NCBI RefSeq assembly: GCF_002025255.2
Contig: NZ_CP054587.1
Coordinates: 1,798,001-1,862,000, forward strand
Direction of reading: 5' to 3'
Source: Halolamina sp. CBA1230
Lineage (GTDB): Archaea; Halobacteriota; Halobacteria; Halobacteriales; Haloferacaceae
Length of the DNA stretch: 64,000 nt
Part shown: positions 50,593 through 58,924 of the stretch, piece after piece
How the letters are laid out: every line of letters starts with the position of its first letter
How positions within the stretch are numbered: the stretch's first letter is position 1
Position numbers and translations under genes: made by a program
The notes under the pieces: model-generated
Database searches by the model: none
What the model saw: the letters and a program-made list of their open reading frames with translations, nothing else
Told to the model about the DNA's origin: nothing

Positions 50593-51258
50593 ATGACCAA
50601 CAACAACGACAGCGACGGCGACGACGATGAGGAGTGGAAGGAGCCGTACCCGGACGACATGCCCGACGACGGCTGGCCAGACGATGAAGACCCGCCCGAC
50701 ATCGACGACCTCGACGACGATGGCGACGGGAAGGAGCCGATTCCTGACGACCAAGGTGCTGGTAAGAGCAGCGAAGATGAGTGGATTCTGTCTACGACGC
50801 CGATAGAGCGTGTGTGCAGCGTTATCAGAACGACATACGACCCGAGAACCGTGAGTGAGCTGGCGGAGCGAGCAGTCGCTCCCGAGGAGACGGTGAGGAC
50901 CGTCGTTGAGGTGTTGCTAGAAATCGACGTGGTGGTGGTCGAGGAGACCGAGCGCGGGCAGGGTTACAGGGCGACTTCGACGTGGTGGGACTTCCAGAAG
51001 GCGTCGAGTCTAGCCGATTGGAAGCGAACCGAGGACCTGCTCCGCAGCGCGCGCGAGAAGGTCGAGAGGTATCAGCAGAAGTATGGGGTGGAGAGTCCCG
51101 ATGAACTGCAGGCTACCGAGCGAGAACTGACCGAGGAGGAGTTGCGGGACTTGTCGTGGTGGCGGAGCGCGGAGAAGGAGATTATGACGCTTCGGTTGGG
51201 GGAGGTGCTGGCTGAGTATCGAGAGGAGATCAAGGATAACGATGACCCCGGTGAATGA
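50593..51258 (+). CDS. Winged-helix protein, DUF7342-like
   Basis: A 221-aa protein. The first 55 residues are very acidic and disordered (NNNDSDGDDDEEWKEPYPDD). Then RTVSELAERAVAPEETVRTV is a helix-turn-helix, followed by a long amphipathic helical region ending in ELTEEELRDLSWWRSAEKEI. This matches haloarchaeal DUF7342 regulators in plan. Likely a DNA-binding regulator of the element. Confidence 0.65.
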   Translation: MTNNNDSDGDDDEEWKEPYPDDMPDDGWPDDEDPPDIDDLDDDGDGKEPIPDDQGAGKSSEDEWILSTTPIERVCSVIRTTYDPRTVSELAERAVAPEETVRTVVEVLLEIDVVVVEETERGQGYRATSTWWDFQKASSLADWKRTEDLLRSAREKVERYQQKYGVESPDELQATERELTEEELRDLSWWRSAEKEIMTLRLGEVLAEYREEIKDNDDPGE

Positions 51259-51332
51259 CCGGTGTGAGAAGGTTCTGCTAACCACCCGATTCTGCCGAGA
51301 ACACTACTCAGACACGCCCTAATCGGTGGTAT

Positions 51333-51358
51333 CCCCACAGCCTTAAACTCATAAAAGT
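51333..51358 (+). promoter_or_regulatory. Duplicated promoter cassette, copy 1
   Basis: A 26-base block containing CACAGCCTTAAACTCATAAA is identical to 52585-52610 and sits the same 16 bp ahead of an ATG (51374 here, 52626 there). TTAAAC as TATA core lies about 27 bp from the ATG, so both transcripts should be leaderless. Confidence 0.7.
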
Positions 51359-51373
51359 GCTAATAATATCCAT

Positions 51374-51715
51374 ATGGAACTAAATGCAATCGAGAGCTAC
51401 AACGACATAGCTTCACACGACCTCCAGCACAGCACCACAGAACACATCGTCTCCCTCCTCAACACCGGACTTGACGGTATCGTGCACGTCCCTCGGTGGC
51501 TCACCGAGGAAGAAGACGTCCCGACGGTCGGACCCGACGACAACCTCGTAGTCGGCGATATCGCAGACCACAGCGAGAAGTCAATCCGCATCACCACCGC
51601 CAACGACAACGAGCACTACCTCCCCAAGTCGCAAGTCACGGTGTTCGTACGCGGTAGCGAACGCATCGACTCCCCGCAGCAGGGACTCACCGACTACGGA
51701 GGTGAACAGCGATGA
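51374..51715 (+). CDS. Hypothetical protein, 113 aa
   Basis: Begins MELNAIESYNDIASHDLQHS; DGIVHVPRWLTEEEDVPTVG and SIRITTANDNEHYLPKSQVT suggest a small beta-barrel-like domain. Its stop overlaps the next ATG. Expressed from the duplicated promoter. No family recognised. Confidence 0.5.
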   Translation: MELNAIESYNDIASHDLQHSTTEHIVSLLNTGLDGIVHVPRWLTEEEDVPTVGPDDNLVVGDIADHSEKSIRITTANDNEHYLPKSQVTVFVRGSERIDSPQQGLTDYGGEQR

Positions 51716-51951
51716 AGACAGTCTACGTAGTCGTGCTTGACATCGGAAATGGGAGCCTAGTTAAGGGCGCGTTTGCGGACAAAAAAGAAGCAGAGGCATG
51801 TGCGTTTCAGGCAGCGAAATCCTCAAATAAGGGATGTGATGACGACCTCGAAATAGTCAATGACCCAAGTCCCCCAAAAGGAGTAACACAAGTCAAGACA
51901 GCTAGCCCGGCTACCTACGCGACGGTCAAAGCGTACGACCTCGACTTCTAA
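51712..51951 (+). CDS. Hypothetical protein, 79 aa
   Basis: MKTVYVVVLDIGNGSLVKGA, then FADKKEAEACAFQAAKSSNK and TYATVKAYDLDF. Resembles the 91-aa protein at 62926-63201 in plan (a strand, an A-rich helix with -EAEA- and an ending strand), so the two may be distant paralogues. Couples to the upstream gene by a 4-bp overlap. Confidence 0.5.
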   Translation: MKTVYVVVLDIGNGSLVKGAFADKKEAEACAFQAAKSSNKGCDDDLEIVNDPSPPKGVTQVKTASPATYATVKAYDLDF

Positions 51952-52016
51952 CCCCGTAACTGAACGGGGGTTCTGTTGCACCCTGTAACGTGCGTCGGTT
52001 CTTTTTTAACCGTGAC

Positions 52017-52166
52017 TATGAAACTGGGTAAATATTATAAGTCTCCCTGTCGTATCTAGGGATGCAGTTACCCCAGAAACCCGTCGTAACCACAACGGTC
52101 GATCCTCACTGTGTGTCGTCGCACACAGGCAACTGTCCCGCGATCAATGGGGTCATTTTCGACCCC
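52017..52166 (+). ncRNA. Structured non-coding element, copy 1 (candidate small RNA)
   Basis: Starts with a TATA-like GTAAATATTATAAG, then AGGGATGCAGTTACCCC. Two hairpins follow: CTGTGTG (52109-52115) with 52122-52128, and GGGGTC (52149-52154) with 52161-52166. The same elements occur in copy 2 at 52340-52482. The region has no credible ORF. Transcript direction is inferred from the TATA position. Confidence 0.55.
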
Positions 52167-52258
52167 GCGCCCTTGAATTCCCTAGCTGTAGTAGTGTCGT
52201 ACACCCCCTGTGTCGTTTTCTGGAACTGCTGGTAAGGCGCGTAGCAACGTTCGAGTCA

Positions 52259-52269
52259 GCAGTTACCCC
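52259..52269 (+). repeat. Third GCAGTTACCCC box
   Basis: GCAGTTACCCC occurs here and at 52064-52074 and 52387-52397. The middle copy lies in the spacer between the two structured elements, in the right arm of a short ACTGCTG/CAGCAGT inverted repeat. Confidence 0.6.
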
Positions 52270-52339
52270 TTGTGCCTTGTTACCAAAGCACAATGGGTAA
52301 GATGCGTCGGTAGCCCTCAACGCTGTTGTTTACTCTCAT

Positions 52340-52482
52340 TATGAATTTGGATAAACATTATACGCCCCGGTATCGTAACTAGGGATGCAGTTACCCCGAA
52401 AACACCCGTAACGGTTGCTCCTCACTGTGTGACCTACCACACAGGAAACTGTGCTGTCAACGATGGGGTCTCTTTTGACCCC
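52340..52482 (+). ncRNA. Structured non-coding element, copy 2 (candidate small RNA)
   Basis: Parallel to copy 1: a TATA-like ATAAACATTATAC, TAGGGATGCAGTTACCCC, then hairpin CTGTGTG (52425-52431) with 52438-52444, then GGGGTC (52465-52470) with 52477-52482. Both stems are identical to copy 1, while the loops differ (TCGTCG against ACCTAC; ATTTTC against TCTTTT). Conserved stems with free loops suggest RNA structure. Confidence 0.55.
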
Positions 52483-52584
52483 TCCCTGTCCCTTACTTCC
52501 GAAACACCCCATGTCCTTGTGAGGGGTGAGTCGAGAACCCCGAAGTGCCGATTCGATGCGTCTCAGTACCCTGTTCGACCGTTT

Positions 52585-52610
52585 CCCCACAGCCTTAAAC
52601 TCATAAAAGT
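52585..52610 (+). promoter_or_regulatory. Duplicated promoter cassette, copy 2
   Basis: Identical to 51333-51358 over 26 bases and 16 bp ahead of ATG 52626. See copy 1 for spacing. Confidence 0.7.
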
Positions 52611-52625
52611 ATTAACTATATCCGT

Positions 52626-52892
52626 ATGTATATAACAGATGAGGAGTTGCGAGAAGTACAGGAAAAAGACACGCATGAAGCCGTTCGAACGCTCATATCG
52701 GAGTACGACGCGGTGCTTTTCGAACTGCTTCGAAATGACCGCCGAGTTGACCTCAAGCTGCATGACGCGCTGCTCGAAGCCATCGTTCAGGATGCAGTCG
52801 AGGAGCTGTCGATGGACTCCATCAGGGAGATCAAGAGCGTGGATGACCCCGAGGTGTCGGTTTCTGTCGAGGTGAACTTCGATGAATCTTGA
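52626..52892 (+). CDS. Hypothetical protein, 88 aa
   Basis: MYITDEELREVQEKDTHEAV, a largely helical acidic protein with RTLISEYDAVLFELLRNDRR and DAVEELSMDSIREIKSVDDP. It uses the copied promoter, and the next gene starts within its end. No family recognised. Confidence 0.5.
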   Translation: MYITDEELREVQEKDTHEAVRTLISEYDAVLFELLRNDRRVDLKLHDALLEAIVQDAVEELSMDSIREIKSVDDPEVSVSVEVNFDES

Positions 52893-53157
52893 ACTTTGTA
52901 TTGAATATGCACGCCATCGTCGGGAAAATCAAAAACTGCACAAGGAGAGAGTCGAGATGATATCGGCAGTCCGTACGCTAGACATCGAGGACAGCGAGTA
53001 TGTAATGGACGCCGTGTACGATGACACATTTGACAAACTCGACCAGAGAAGGACTGAGAACATCGAAAACATCGAAAACACAAGAGAGCAGATGTCGATG
53101 GGAGAGCTCATTCTCGGGAAAATGATGCTCCATTCCGGGGTGTGGGTGTGGTTCTGA
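52882..53157 (+). CDS. Hypothetical coiled-coil protein, 91 aa
   Basis: MNLELCIEYARHRRENQKLH, then DDTFDKLDQRRTENIENIEN. Predominantly helical; it ends in an aromatic HSGVWVWF tail. The ATG overlaps the last codons of the preceding gene by 11 bp. No family recognised. Confidence 0.5.
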   Translation: MNLELCIEYARHRRENQKLHKERVEMISAVRTLDIEDSEYVMDAVYDDTFDKLDQRRTENIENIENTREQMSMGELILGKMMLHSGVWVWF

Positions 53158-53316
53158 CACTTTTGTGAGGTCTGGTGCAGTATGGGTAGTTGCTGATTCG
53201 CTGTCGGAGAACCCTGTTTCTTTCACTGAGTTGGGTCGATTAGGTGCGTCGAGACAGTAAATACGGGTTATTTTCGATTATTTACTTGCTGGTGAGAAGG
53301 TTTATTGTCGTGAAAA

Positions 53317-53328
53317 CTCTATATAGAG
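53317..53328 (+). promoter_or_regulatory. Palindrome over the TATA box of the DNA methyltransferase gene
   Basis: CTCTATATAGAG is a perfect 12-bp palindrome centred on a TATA core, 45 bp before ATG 53373. A protein bound here would block TBP, so it may be a repression site. Confidence 0.6.
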
Positions 53329-53372
53329 GTAAGTACGACACGCCGAACCGGTCGGTGTTCGTGCCCTCCACT

Positions 53373-54161
53373 ATGGAACAGAAATACACAATTGTTGACC
53401 TGTACTGCGGCGCTGGTGGCGTCGGGCTCGCCCTTGACGACATCAGCACCGAATACGAAATCGACATCGAACACATAGGAATCGACATCGAAGACCACCA
53501 TGACACATATCCCGGAAACTTCGTGCAAGGGGACTGCAGCGACCCAGAATGGCTCGACGCCATGCTCCCCAACGACATTGACCTTCTGTGGCTCTCCCCA
53601 CCGTGCACCGCGTACAGCACACTCAGCTACGCGAACAAGCACGAACTCGGGTTCGACGATCCGCGCGACCACTACCCGACCATAGACGACCTCAACGTCC
53701 ACGAAGTTATCGACCGCCTCGACCCGGACGAATACATCATCGAAAACGTGGCGACCTGTGAAGACCTCCGGGAACCGGCGAAGCTGAACGGGCTCGCGTT
53801 CGACGAACCCTACGACCTCGAACGACACTTCGAGACATCCTTCGATGCCCCGAACAACGTTGTGACGGGCGAACCGTCAGTTCCGCTGACAACAGTGTCG
53901 GACGATTCACAATCGCAGTCGGCGAAACCGATTGCCCGCGCGAAAGGCGTTCCCGAAGATTGGGGGTCGCAGGTAATTCGCTCCGCTATCCCGCGGTCCT
54001 ACGTGCAGTACCTGCTGCACTACTGCCCAGTCGTCGATGTGCCACTACCGACTGCTGCAGCACCGAAACAGACGCTGTGGAGCGACTACACGGCACGCGG
54101 ACACCCCCTGCGTGACATCTTAACGATTGCCCGACGGGCAGTTCGCGGGGTGGGTATCTAA
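53373..54161 (+). CDS. DNA cytosine-C5 methyltransferase-like protein
   Basis: A 262-aa protein, short for a C5 methyltransferase. Motif I is VDLYCGAGGVGLALDDI (residues 9-25), motif IV LLWLSPPCTAYSTLS with the catalytic Pro-Cys, motif VI YIIENV, and a motif X-like SAIPRSYVQYLLHYC. The target recognition domain is very small, and motif VIII is not obvious, as in many viral orphan enzymes. ATG 53373 follows a TATA at 53317-53328. Its TAA overlaps the recombinase ATG by one base. Confidence 0.82.
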   Translation: MEQKYTIVDLYCGAGGVGLALDDISTEYEIDIEHIGIDIEDHHDTYPGNFVQGDCSDPEWLDAMLPNDIDLLWLSPPCTAYSTLSYANKHELGFDDPRDHYPTIDDLNVHEVIDRLDPDEYIIENVATCEDLREPAKLNGLAFDEPYDLERHFETSFDAPNNVVTGEPSVPLTTVSDDSQSQSAKPIARAKGVPEDWGSQVIRSAIPRSYVQYLLHYCPVVDVPLPTAAAPKQTLWSDYTARGHPLRDILTIARRAVRGVGI

Positions 54162-54760
54162 TGCAGATTGAACCGTTCACTGACGACGATGGGTACCGCT
54201 GCTGGCTCTCGGAGACCGAACAAGACCAGCTCACCAGTCACTACCACACGGAACCGAAGAAGCGACTCGCCATCGAGCTGATGCTCGATGGGCTGCGCAG
54301 CGAGGAAGTGCCGAGGGTTGCGACGCGGGACTTCCGGCGGCTCGACGCCGACGAGGAAGCATACAAACTCCGCGTCAGGGAGGGCAAAACCGGGTGGAGA
54401 GAGTGTCCGGTGAGCAACGATACCCACACCCTCGCGCAGACGCTGAAGAACGCGAGCGGCACAACGAAAGAAGATCCGCTCGTGGACGTGTCCTCGCGAA
54501 CCGTGCAGCGGTGGGTGTCGAGCGCGGCAGAAGCACTCGCCGACAGCACAGGGAACACTGATTGGCACCACGTCACCGCGCACGACCTGCGACGCACATG
54601 GGCGACGACGACCTACTACGGGCTGTCAGCGCCGTACGCACTGGACGTAATCATGCAGTGGGGCGGGTGGACCGACGGCGACACCTTCCGAAACAACTAC
54701 CTCGGCAAGGAACCGGATGACCTCGCAGTGTCGATGATGGACGAAGCCGGACTCCGATAG
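54161..54760 (+). CDS. Tyrosine recombinase, catalytic domain only
   Basis: A 199-aa integrase-like protein that lacks the usual N-terminal arm-binding and core-binding domains. Catalytic residues by position: Arg46 (LDGLRSEEV), Lys76 (REGKTGW), His141 and Arg144 (HDLRRTW), Trp170 (GGWTDGD) in place of the second His, and Tyr180 (RNNYL). It is coupled to the DNA methyltransferase gene. It could catalyse element integration or resolution, or be an N-terminally truncated fragment. Confidence 0.78.
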   Translation: MQIEPFTDDDGYRCWLSETEQDQLTSHYHTEPKKRLAIELMLDGLRSEEVPRVATRDFRRLDADEEAYKLRVREGKTGWRECPVSNDTHTLAQTLKNASGTTKEDPLVDVSSRTVQRWVSSAAEALADSTGNTDWHHVTAHDLRRTWATTTYYGLSAPYALDVIMQWGGWTDGDTFRNNYLGKEPDDLAVSMMDEAGLR

Positions 54761-54861
54761 TTCCCGCCCCGAGTTGTCTTGAAGAACACGCCTTTCTCCC
54801 ACCCCGGTAGAGAACGTTGGAACACTCCCGGGTGCAGGTAAGAGACGAAGGGTGACTCCGG

Positions 54862-57800
54862 CTAGACGTCGAGTTGCTGTTGACCGCCCAGCGTGAACGT
54901 CAGATAGTCCCCCTCGATCCCCTCGAAGGACTTGTCGAGCTCATCCTGAATGTCGTCCGTCTCCATCAGCGCTCGGATAATCTTACAGAACTTCTGAATC
55001 TCACTCATCGTGAGCGTCTCACCGATACGGTTCTGAATCCACTTCTTCGCCACCTGCCGGTCACCAATCTCGTACTCCCACACATCCTTCGGGACCGGAT
55101 GGAAGTACTGGTCTGAGTTGATGTAGAACCGCTCTTCCTCCTCGTCGTAATGCCGGTAGTACTCCCCCGTACTCTCCGACACCTCGTTCTCCCCGTCACC
55201 ATCACCGTCACTGTGTAGCTGCACGCCCGGCGAGTCGAGGTTCGGGTGCGAGAGCGTGTGGAGCTTCACCAAGTCCTCGCCGTGCTCGGCGTACTCGCTG
55301 AACAGCGACTCATCCTCCGGGAACGGGATTTTCGGGAAGTCCGTCTCCATGAACTCGGAGTACTTCAGCCGGTACGACCGAGCGTACAGCACTGTGTACG
55401 TGTAGTAGAACACCTCCTCCGGCGTGACATCACGGTCGTACGCGTCCGAAAGCTGCGACACCAACCGCGGGTTCACGTTGCTCTGCCGGTCGGGGTCGCT
55501 CAGCTCCGTGTACGTCTCGTCCGGCGCGCCAGGATACAGATACAGCGGGAACTGGTAGTTCACCTCCTTCGTCGAAACCCCGTGGTGAGTCATCAGCCCG
55601 TCCGTCGCGAACGCGTGGTCGAACGGCGTACGCTCAGTTCGACGCGGCACGGAAATGCTGACGTTCTCTCCCGCGAGCATATGCTTCGAGAGCCGGTCAG
55701 CACGCCGATGCACGGCAACGTGCTCGTCGTAGACGGTGTACTCCTTATCGAACGGTGAGGTCTGTATCTCGACGAGTTTATCCTCCCAGTTCGCGCCTCT
55801 GAGGTGGTCTTTCGCCTCGTCGTACAGCCACTGGTCTTGACTACACAGGTTGAAGTACTCTCTCGCTTTTTCCTCGCTATCGGTATCGAGGAGCTGCCTG
55901 ACTTTCTCCTTCTGCCGCTCCTCCGTCAGCGAAATAGCGAACTCGTTGTGCGTGGTGACGATCCCCGGCGCGGGGTCACCGTACTCGGAGAAGATTTTCG
56001 GCACCTCCACCCAGTCGTGGTACGTCGAAGCGAGTTCCTGGTCACGAGGAACGAACAGGTAGTGGGGTTCCTGCGGCGAGACCTCCTCCCAGTCCACGTC
56101 GGTGAAGTCACCACTCTGGAGCGCCTCGAACTTCTCCTCGCGAGTCCCCCAGAGGTCACTGTGGTAGACGTCGGCGTACTCGCCGTCGGTATCCCGCCCA
56201 TCCTTCACGAAGATGCTGATGGCGACGCCCTGCCGGATGTCGAACACGTTCTTGTCCCGCCCACCATCCGGGGGTTCCTCACGACGATTGGAGTTCCCGT
56301 GCAGGTCCATCACGTAGATTTCGTCGAACTCCTGCAGGAGCTGCTCGCGCATCCCCATGAACGTCGGGTTGTCGATGTACGCGTGGTTGGTGATGTACGC
56401 GAGCGTGCCTTCCTCCCTGTCAGAGAGCTTCCACTGCGCCCAGCGAATGAACTTCACGTAGTCGTCCTGCAGCCACTTCGCCTGCCCACGCTTTTGCAGC
56501 TCGGGATACCCATCCTTGTAGTCGTCCACCAGCCCTTCAATCCAGTCGCCCTGGTTCTCCGAGTGCCCCGAGTACGGCGGGTTCCCCAGAACTGCCAGAA
56601 TCTCCTCGGTTTCCTTCACCTCGTTCGCATCCTCCGCCTCATCGGCGAGCGAGGACGCGTACGGCAGGTTCGTCTGCTCGATATCCCCGTGTTCGAGCGT
56701 GTTCGTGAGGTACAACTGCACGCGGTCGTCGTCGCCCAACTCGTACCCCTCCTCCTCCAGCAGAATAGCCATCTTCAGATGCCCGATAGTGTAGGCTGCG
56801 ACGAGCAGTTCGAACGCGTAGAAGTCCTCCAGCACGTGGTCAGACAACAGCGCCGAAACCGCACCATCACCGTACTTTTCCGAAATCTCCTGTGCGGCGA
56901 GAGTCGTCGCAGCAGCCGGGAACGCCATCGTTCCCGCAGCCGGGTCGAGTATCGTCACGTCATCCTCAGCAAGCCCGTCACCGCGTTCGAGCTTCTCCTT
57001 CAGCACGGTGTTCACCGAGCGAGTAATCCACGACACCACGGGTTCAGGCGTGTAGTACACGCCTTTCTGCTGCCGGGTGTTCGGGTCGTACTCTTCGAGG
57101 AACGTCTCGTAGAAGTGCACGAGCGGGTTCGACTCAGCACGATCTTCGTAGAAATCCCCGAGAATCTCCCCAACGTCGGTCCCAGAGAGGATGTGCACCA
57201 CATCATCGACGACCCACTCAATCTCGTCCGGGAGGTCTGACGTCGAGATGAAGTCGAAGATATCCTTCAGAATCCCGATAGTGCTGGGTATCGCGTCCGC
57301 AGCGTTGGTTCGAGAGAAATCCCCGGACACGCGAGTTCGCGCAGCGAGCAACCCGTACGTGATGGTCTGGCTGTAGATGTCAGCGAACTCTTCCTCGCTG
57401 AGGTCCGGCATCAGGTACTCCTCGAACGCTTCGTAGAACCCGAGCACCTGCCCTTCCTGCTCGACCTGCTGGTGCTCCAGTTCCTGCAGCACCACACCCC
57501 GCATGAACGATGTTCGCTTCGCGAGTTCTTTTGCGAGCCCCTGCGCGGACTCGATTTCCGTGTGCGTGTGCGAAAAGAACTTCTCCAACAGGTCGTCGAG
57601 GTCGTCGGTGTTCACCGCGTCAGACGCATCGCCGAACTCGGGGATTTCGGGCGGGTCGGCGACCTCGGCTTCGGCGATCTGCTCCCCGTTTCGGTACAGG
57701 CGGAACTCCACGAAGTTTGTGAGGATGACGTTCTCGAACGTTCCTCGGTAGCGAGTCAGTTGCTCGGTTTCCTCGATGGCGTCGAGCGAACGCCCGCTGG

Positions 57801-58035
57801 GGAGTTTCGCCTCGATGTACCCGGTTACTTCGTTGGTGCCGTTCCACACCCGGAAGTCCGGGTTCCCACCTTTAGTCGAGGATGGCAGGGTTGTGACCTG
57901 CACGTCGTCTCTGTCGTTCTCGTCGGCGTGTGCTTCGAGGAGGTCGCTGAGGTCTGAGTAGAAGGTCTCCTCGCGGTAGTCCCCCATGCTCGCGGTGTCT
58001 TGGAGGGCGTCGAGGTACCGTTGTACGTCGGTCAT
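54862..58035 (-). CDS. Single-chain restriction-modification enzyme (type IIG/ISP-like without helicase)
   Basis: A 1057-aa enzyme. The N-terminal nuclease-like domain has NPDFRVWNG followed by YIEAKLP (Asp60, Glu75, Lys77), a PD-ExK arrangement. The adenine methyltransferase core has GVYYTPEPVVSWI (motif X region), LDPAAGTMAFP (motif I, 364-369) and LGNPPYSG (motif IV, 485-488). The C-terminal half is a specificity domain of the type-ISP sort. There are no DEAD helicase motifs, so it differs from type ISP. GTG at 58047 is an alternative start. Confidence 0.82.
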   Translation of the reverse strand: MTDVQRYLDALQDTASMGDYREETFYSDLSDLLEAHADENDRDDVQVTTLPSSTKGGNPDFRVWNGTNEVTGYIEAKLPSGRSLDAIEETEQLTRYRGTFENVILTNFVEFRLYRNGEQIAEAEVADPPEIPEFGDASDAVNTDDLDDLLEKFFSHTHTEIESAQGLAKELAKRTSFMRGVVLQELEHQQVEQEGQVLGFYEAFEEYLMPDLSEEEFADIYSQTITYGLLAARTRVSGDFSRTNAADAIPSTIGILKDIFDFISTSDLPDEIEWVVDDVVHILSGTDVGEILGDFYEDRAESNPLVHFYETFLEEYDPNTRQQKGVYYTPEPVVSWITRSVNTVLKEKLERGDGLAEDDVTILDPAAGTMAFPAAATTLAAQEISEKYGDGAVSALLSDHVLEDFYAFELLVAAYTIGHLKMAILLEEEGYELGDDDRVQLYLTNTLEHGDIEQTNLPYASSLADEAEDANEVKETEEILAVLGNPPYSGHSENQGDWIEGLVDDYKDGYPELQKRGQAKWLQDDYVKFIRWAQWKLSDREEGTLAYITNHAYIDNPTFMGMREQLLQEFDEIYVMDLHGNSNRREEPPDGGRDKNVFDIRQGVAISIFVKDGRDTDGEYADVYHSDLWGTREEKFEALQSGDFTDVDWEEVSPQEPHYLFVPRDQELASTYHDWVEVPKIFSEYGDPAPGIVTTHNEFAISLTEERQKEKVRQLLDTDSEEKAREYFNLCSQDQWLYDEAKDHLRGANWEDKLVEIQTSPFDKEYTVYDEHVAVHRRADRLSKHMLAGENVSISVPRRTERTPFDHAFATDGLMTHHGVSTKEVNYQFPLYLYPGAPDETYTELSDPDRQSNVNPRLVSQLSDAYDRDVTPEEVFYYTYTVLYARSYRLKYSEFMETDFPKIPFPEDESLFSEYAEHGEDLVKLHTLSHPNLDSPGVQLHSDGDGDGENEVSESTGEYYRHYDEEEERFYINSDQYFHPVPKDVWEYEIGDRQVAKKWIQNRIGETLTMSEIQKFCKIIRALMETDDIQDELDKSFEGIEGDYLTFTLGGQQQLDV

Positions 58036-58188
58036 TACTGACGACACCAGTCGGTAAGGTGAAAAGTGTTATGACGAACTGTGGAAGTGGTTGATTTACT
58101 GACTATAGATTCAGTGAGTTCCGCCACTCGGCGAACCAGTTACCAGATAACAACGAACATAGTAGAGCGAATCAAACACCCGCACATA

Positions 58189-58635
58189 ATGGACGAATGG
58201 ACACCGAGTAAAGACGCCGACGCCATCAACGGGACGAAATCCCGCAAGGACATCGAGGGCGCTGACGACACTCTCGGTGCAATCTTCCCCACCAAACCGG
58301 GCGGTATCGAATTCCTCCGAGAAAACAACGCGTGGGGATTCGTAAACCTGAATCGAGAGCCAGAGTTCGTTCTAATATACGTCTCGGGGTCAACGAAAGC
58401 GGTTCGCTACTTCGCACGAGTGCAGGACATAGTTCCTGCAGACGTTGCTACCCTTACACGACCAGCGGAAAGCTATCCACAATACGACCCATCGAAGAGT
58501 GTCGTTGTTTTCGAACCGGGAACCCTGCAGGAGTTGACTCCCGAAATACAGTACCGAGAGAAAACCCCCTACTCACTGCGATACACAACACTTGGGAACG
58601 TCCGCGACGCCACGGGCACGGATGACCTATTCTAA
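58189..58635 (+). CDS. Hypothetical protein, possible PUA/EVE-like fold
   Basis: A 148-aa protein divergent from the restriction-modification gene. RENNAWGFVNLNREPEFVLI then YVSGSTKAVRYFARVQDIVP resembles the entry strands of EVE- or PUA-type domains, which bind modified nucleotides; this is shape only. ATG 58189 (MDEWTPSKDADAINGTKSRK) is preferred over longer frames with basic extensions. Its end overlaps the next gene by 14 bp. Confidence 0.5.
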   Translation: MDEWTPSKDADAINGTKSRKDIEGADDTLGAIFPTKPGGIEFLRENNAWGFVNLNREPEFVLIYVSGSTKAVRYFARVQDIVPADVATLTRPAESYPQYDPSKSVVVFEPGTLQELTPEIQYREKTPYSLRYTTLGNVRDATGTDDLF

Positions 58636-58864
58636 CAACTACTCTCCCGGCGACCGAGTGCGTATCGACATCCCCGACGAGACTGACCCGGACCACGACC
58701 GCTACCACGGCAGAGAAGGCGTCATCGAGGAGATCCGTACGGACGACGCGGCGAAGGAGACGGGTCGTGCTATCGATAGTATCGAGTATCTCGTTGAGCT
58801 CGACGATGGTGCTGGTAAGACTGAGGAGATGTGGTTCCGCGGCAGAGACGTTCGCCCACGATAA
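58622..58864 (+). CDS. SH3/KOW-like small protein (DUF8139-like)
   Basis: An 80-aa protein: SPGDRVRIDIPDETDPDHDR, then YHGREGVIEEIRTDDAAKET and IEYLVELDDG, the beta-barrel pattern of KOW/SH3-like domains. Such proteins are widespread in haloarchaeal genomes; the DUF name is from memory. Overlap with the upstream gene suggests coupled translation. Confidence 0.65.
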   Translation: MTYSNNYSPGDRVRIDIPDETDPDHDRYHGREGVIEEIRTDDAAKETGRAIDSIEYLVELDDGAGKTEEMWFRGRDVRPR

Positions 58865-58924
58865 CTCGGATGTGGTGTGGTACACCACGCCACATTTAAA
58901 AATCAACACCGCCAACCGACCGCA

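Noticed and set aside
49923-52482. A CRISPR array, because several short repeats occur here
   Set aside because: Repeats come in two or three copies with unequal spacing and lie at gene junctions or in structured elements; no regular repeat-spacer pattern anywhere in the window.
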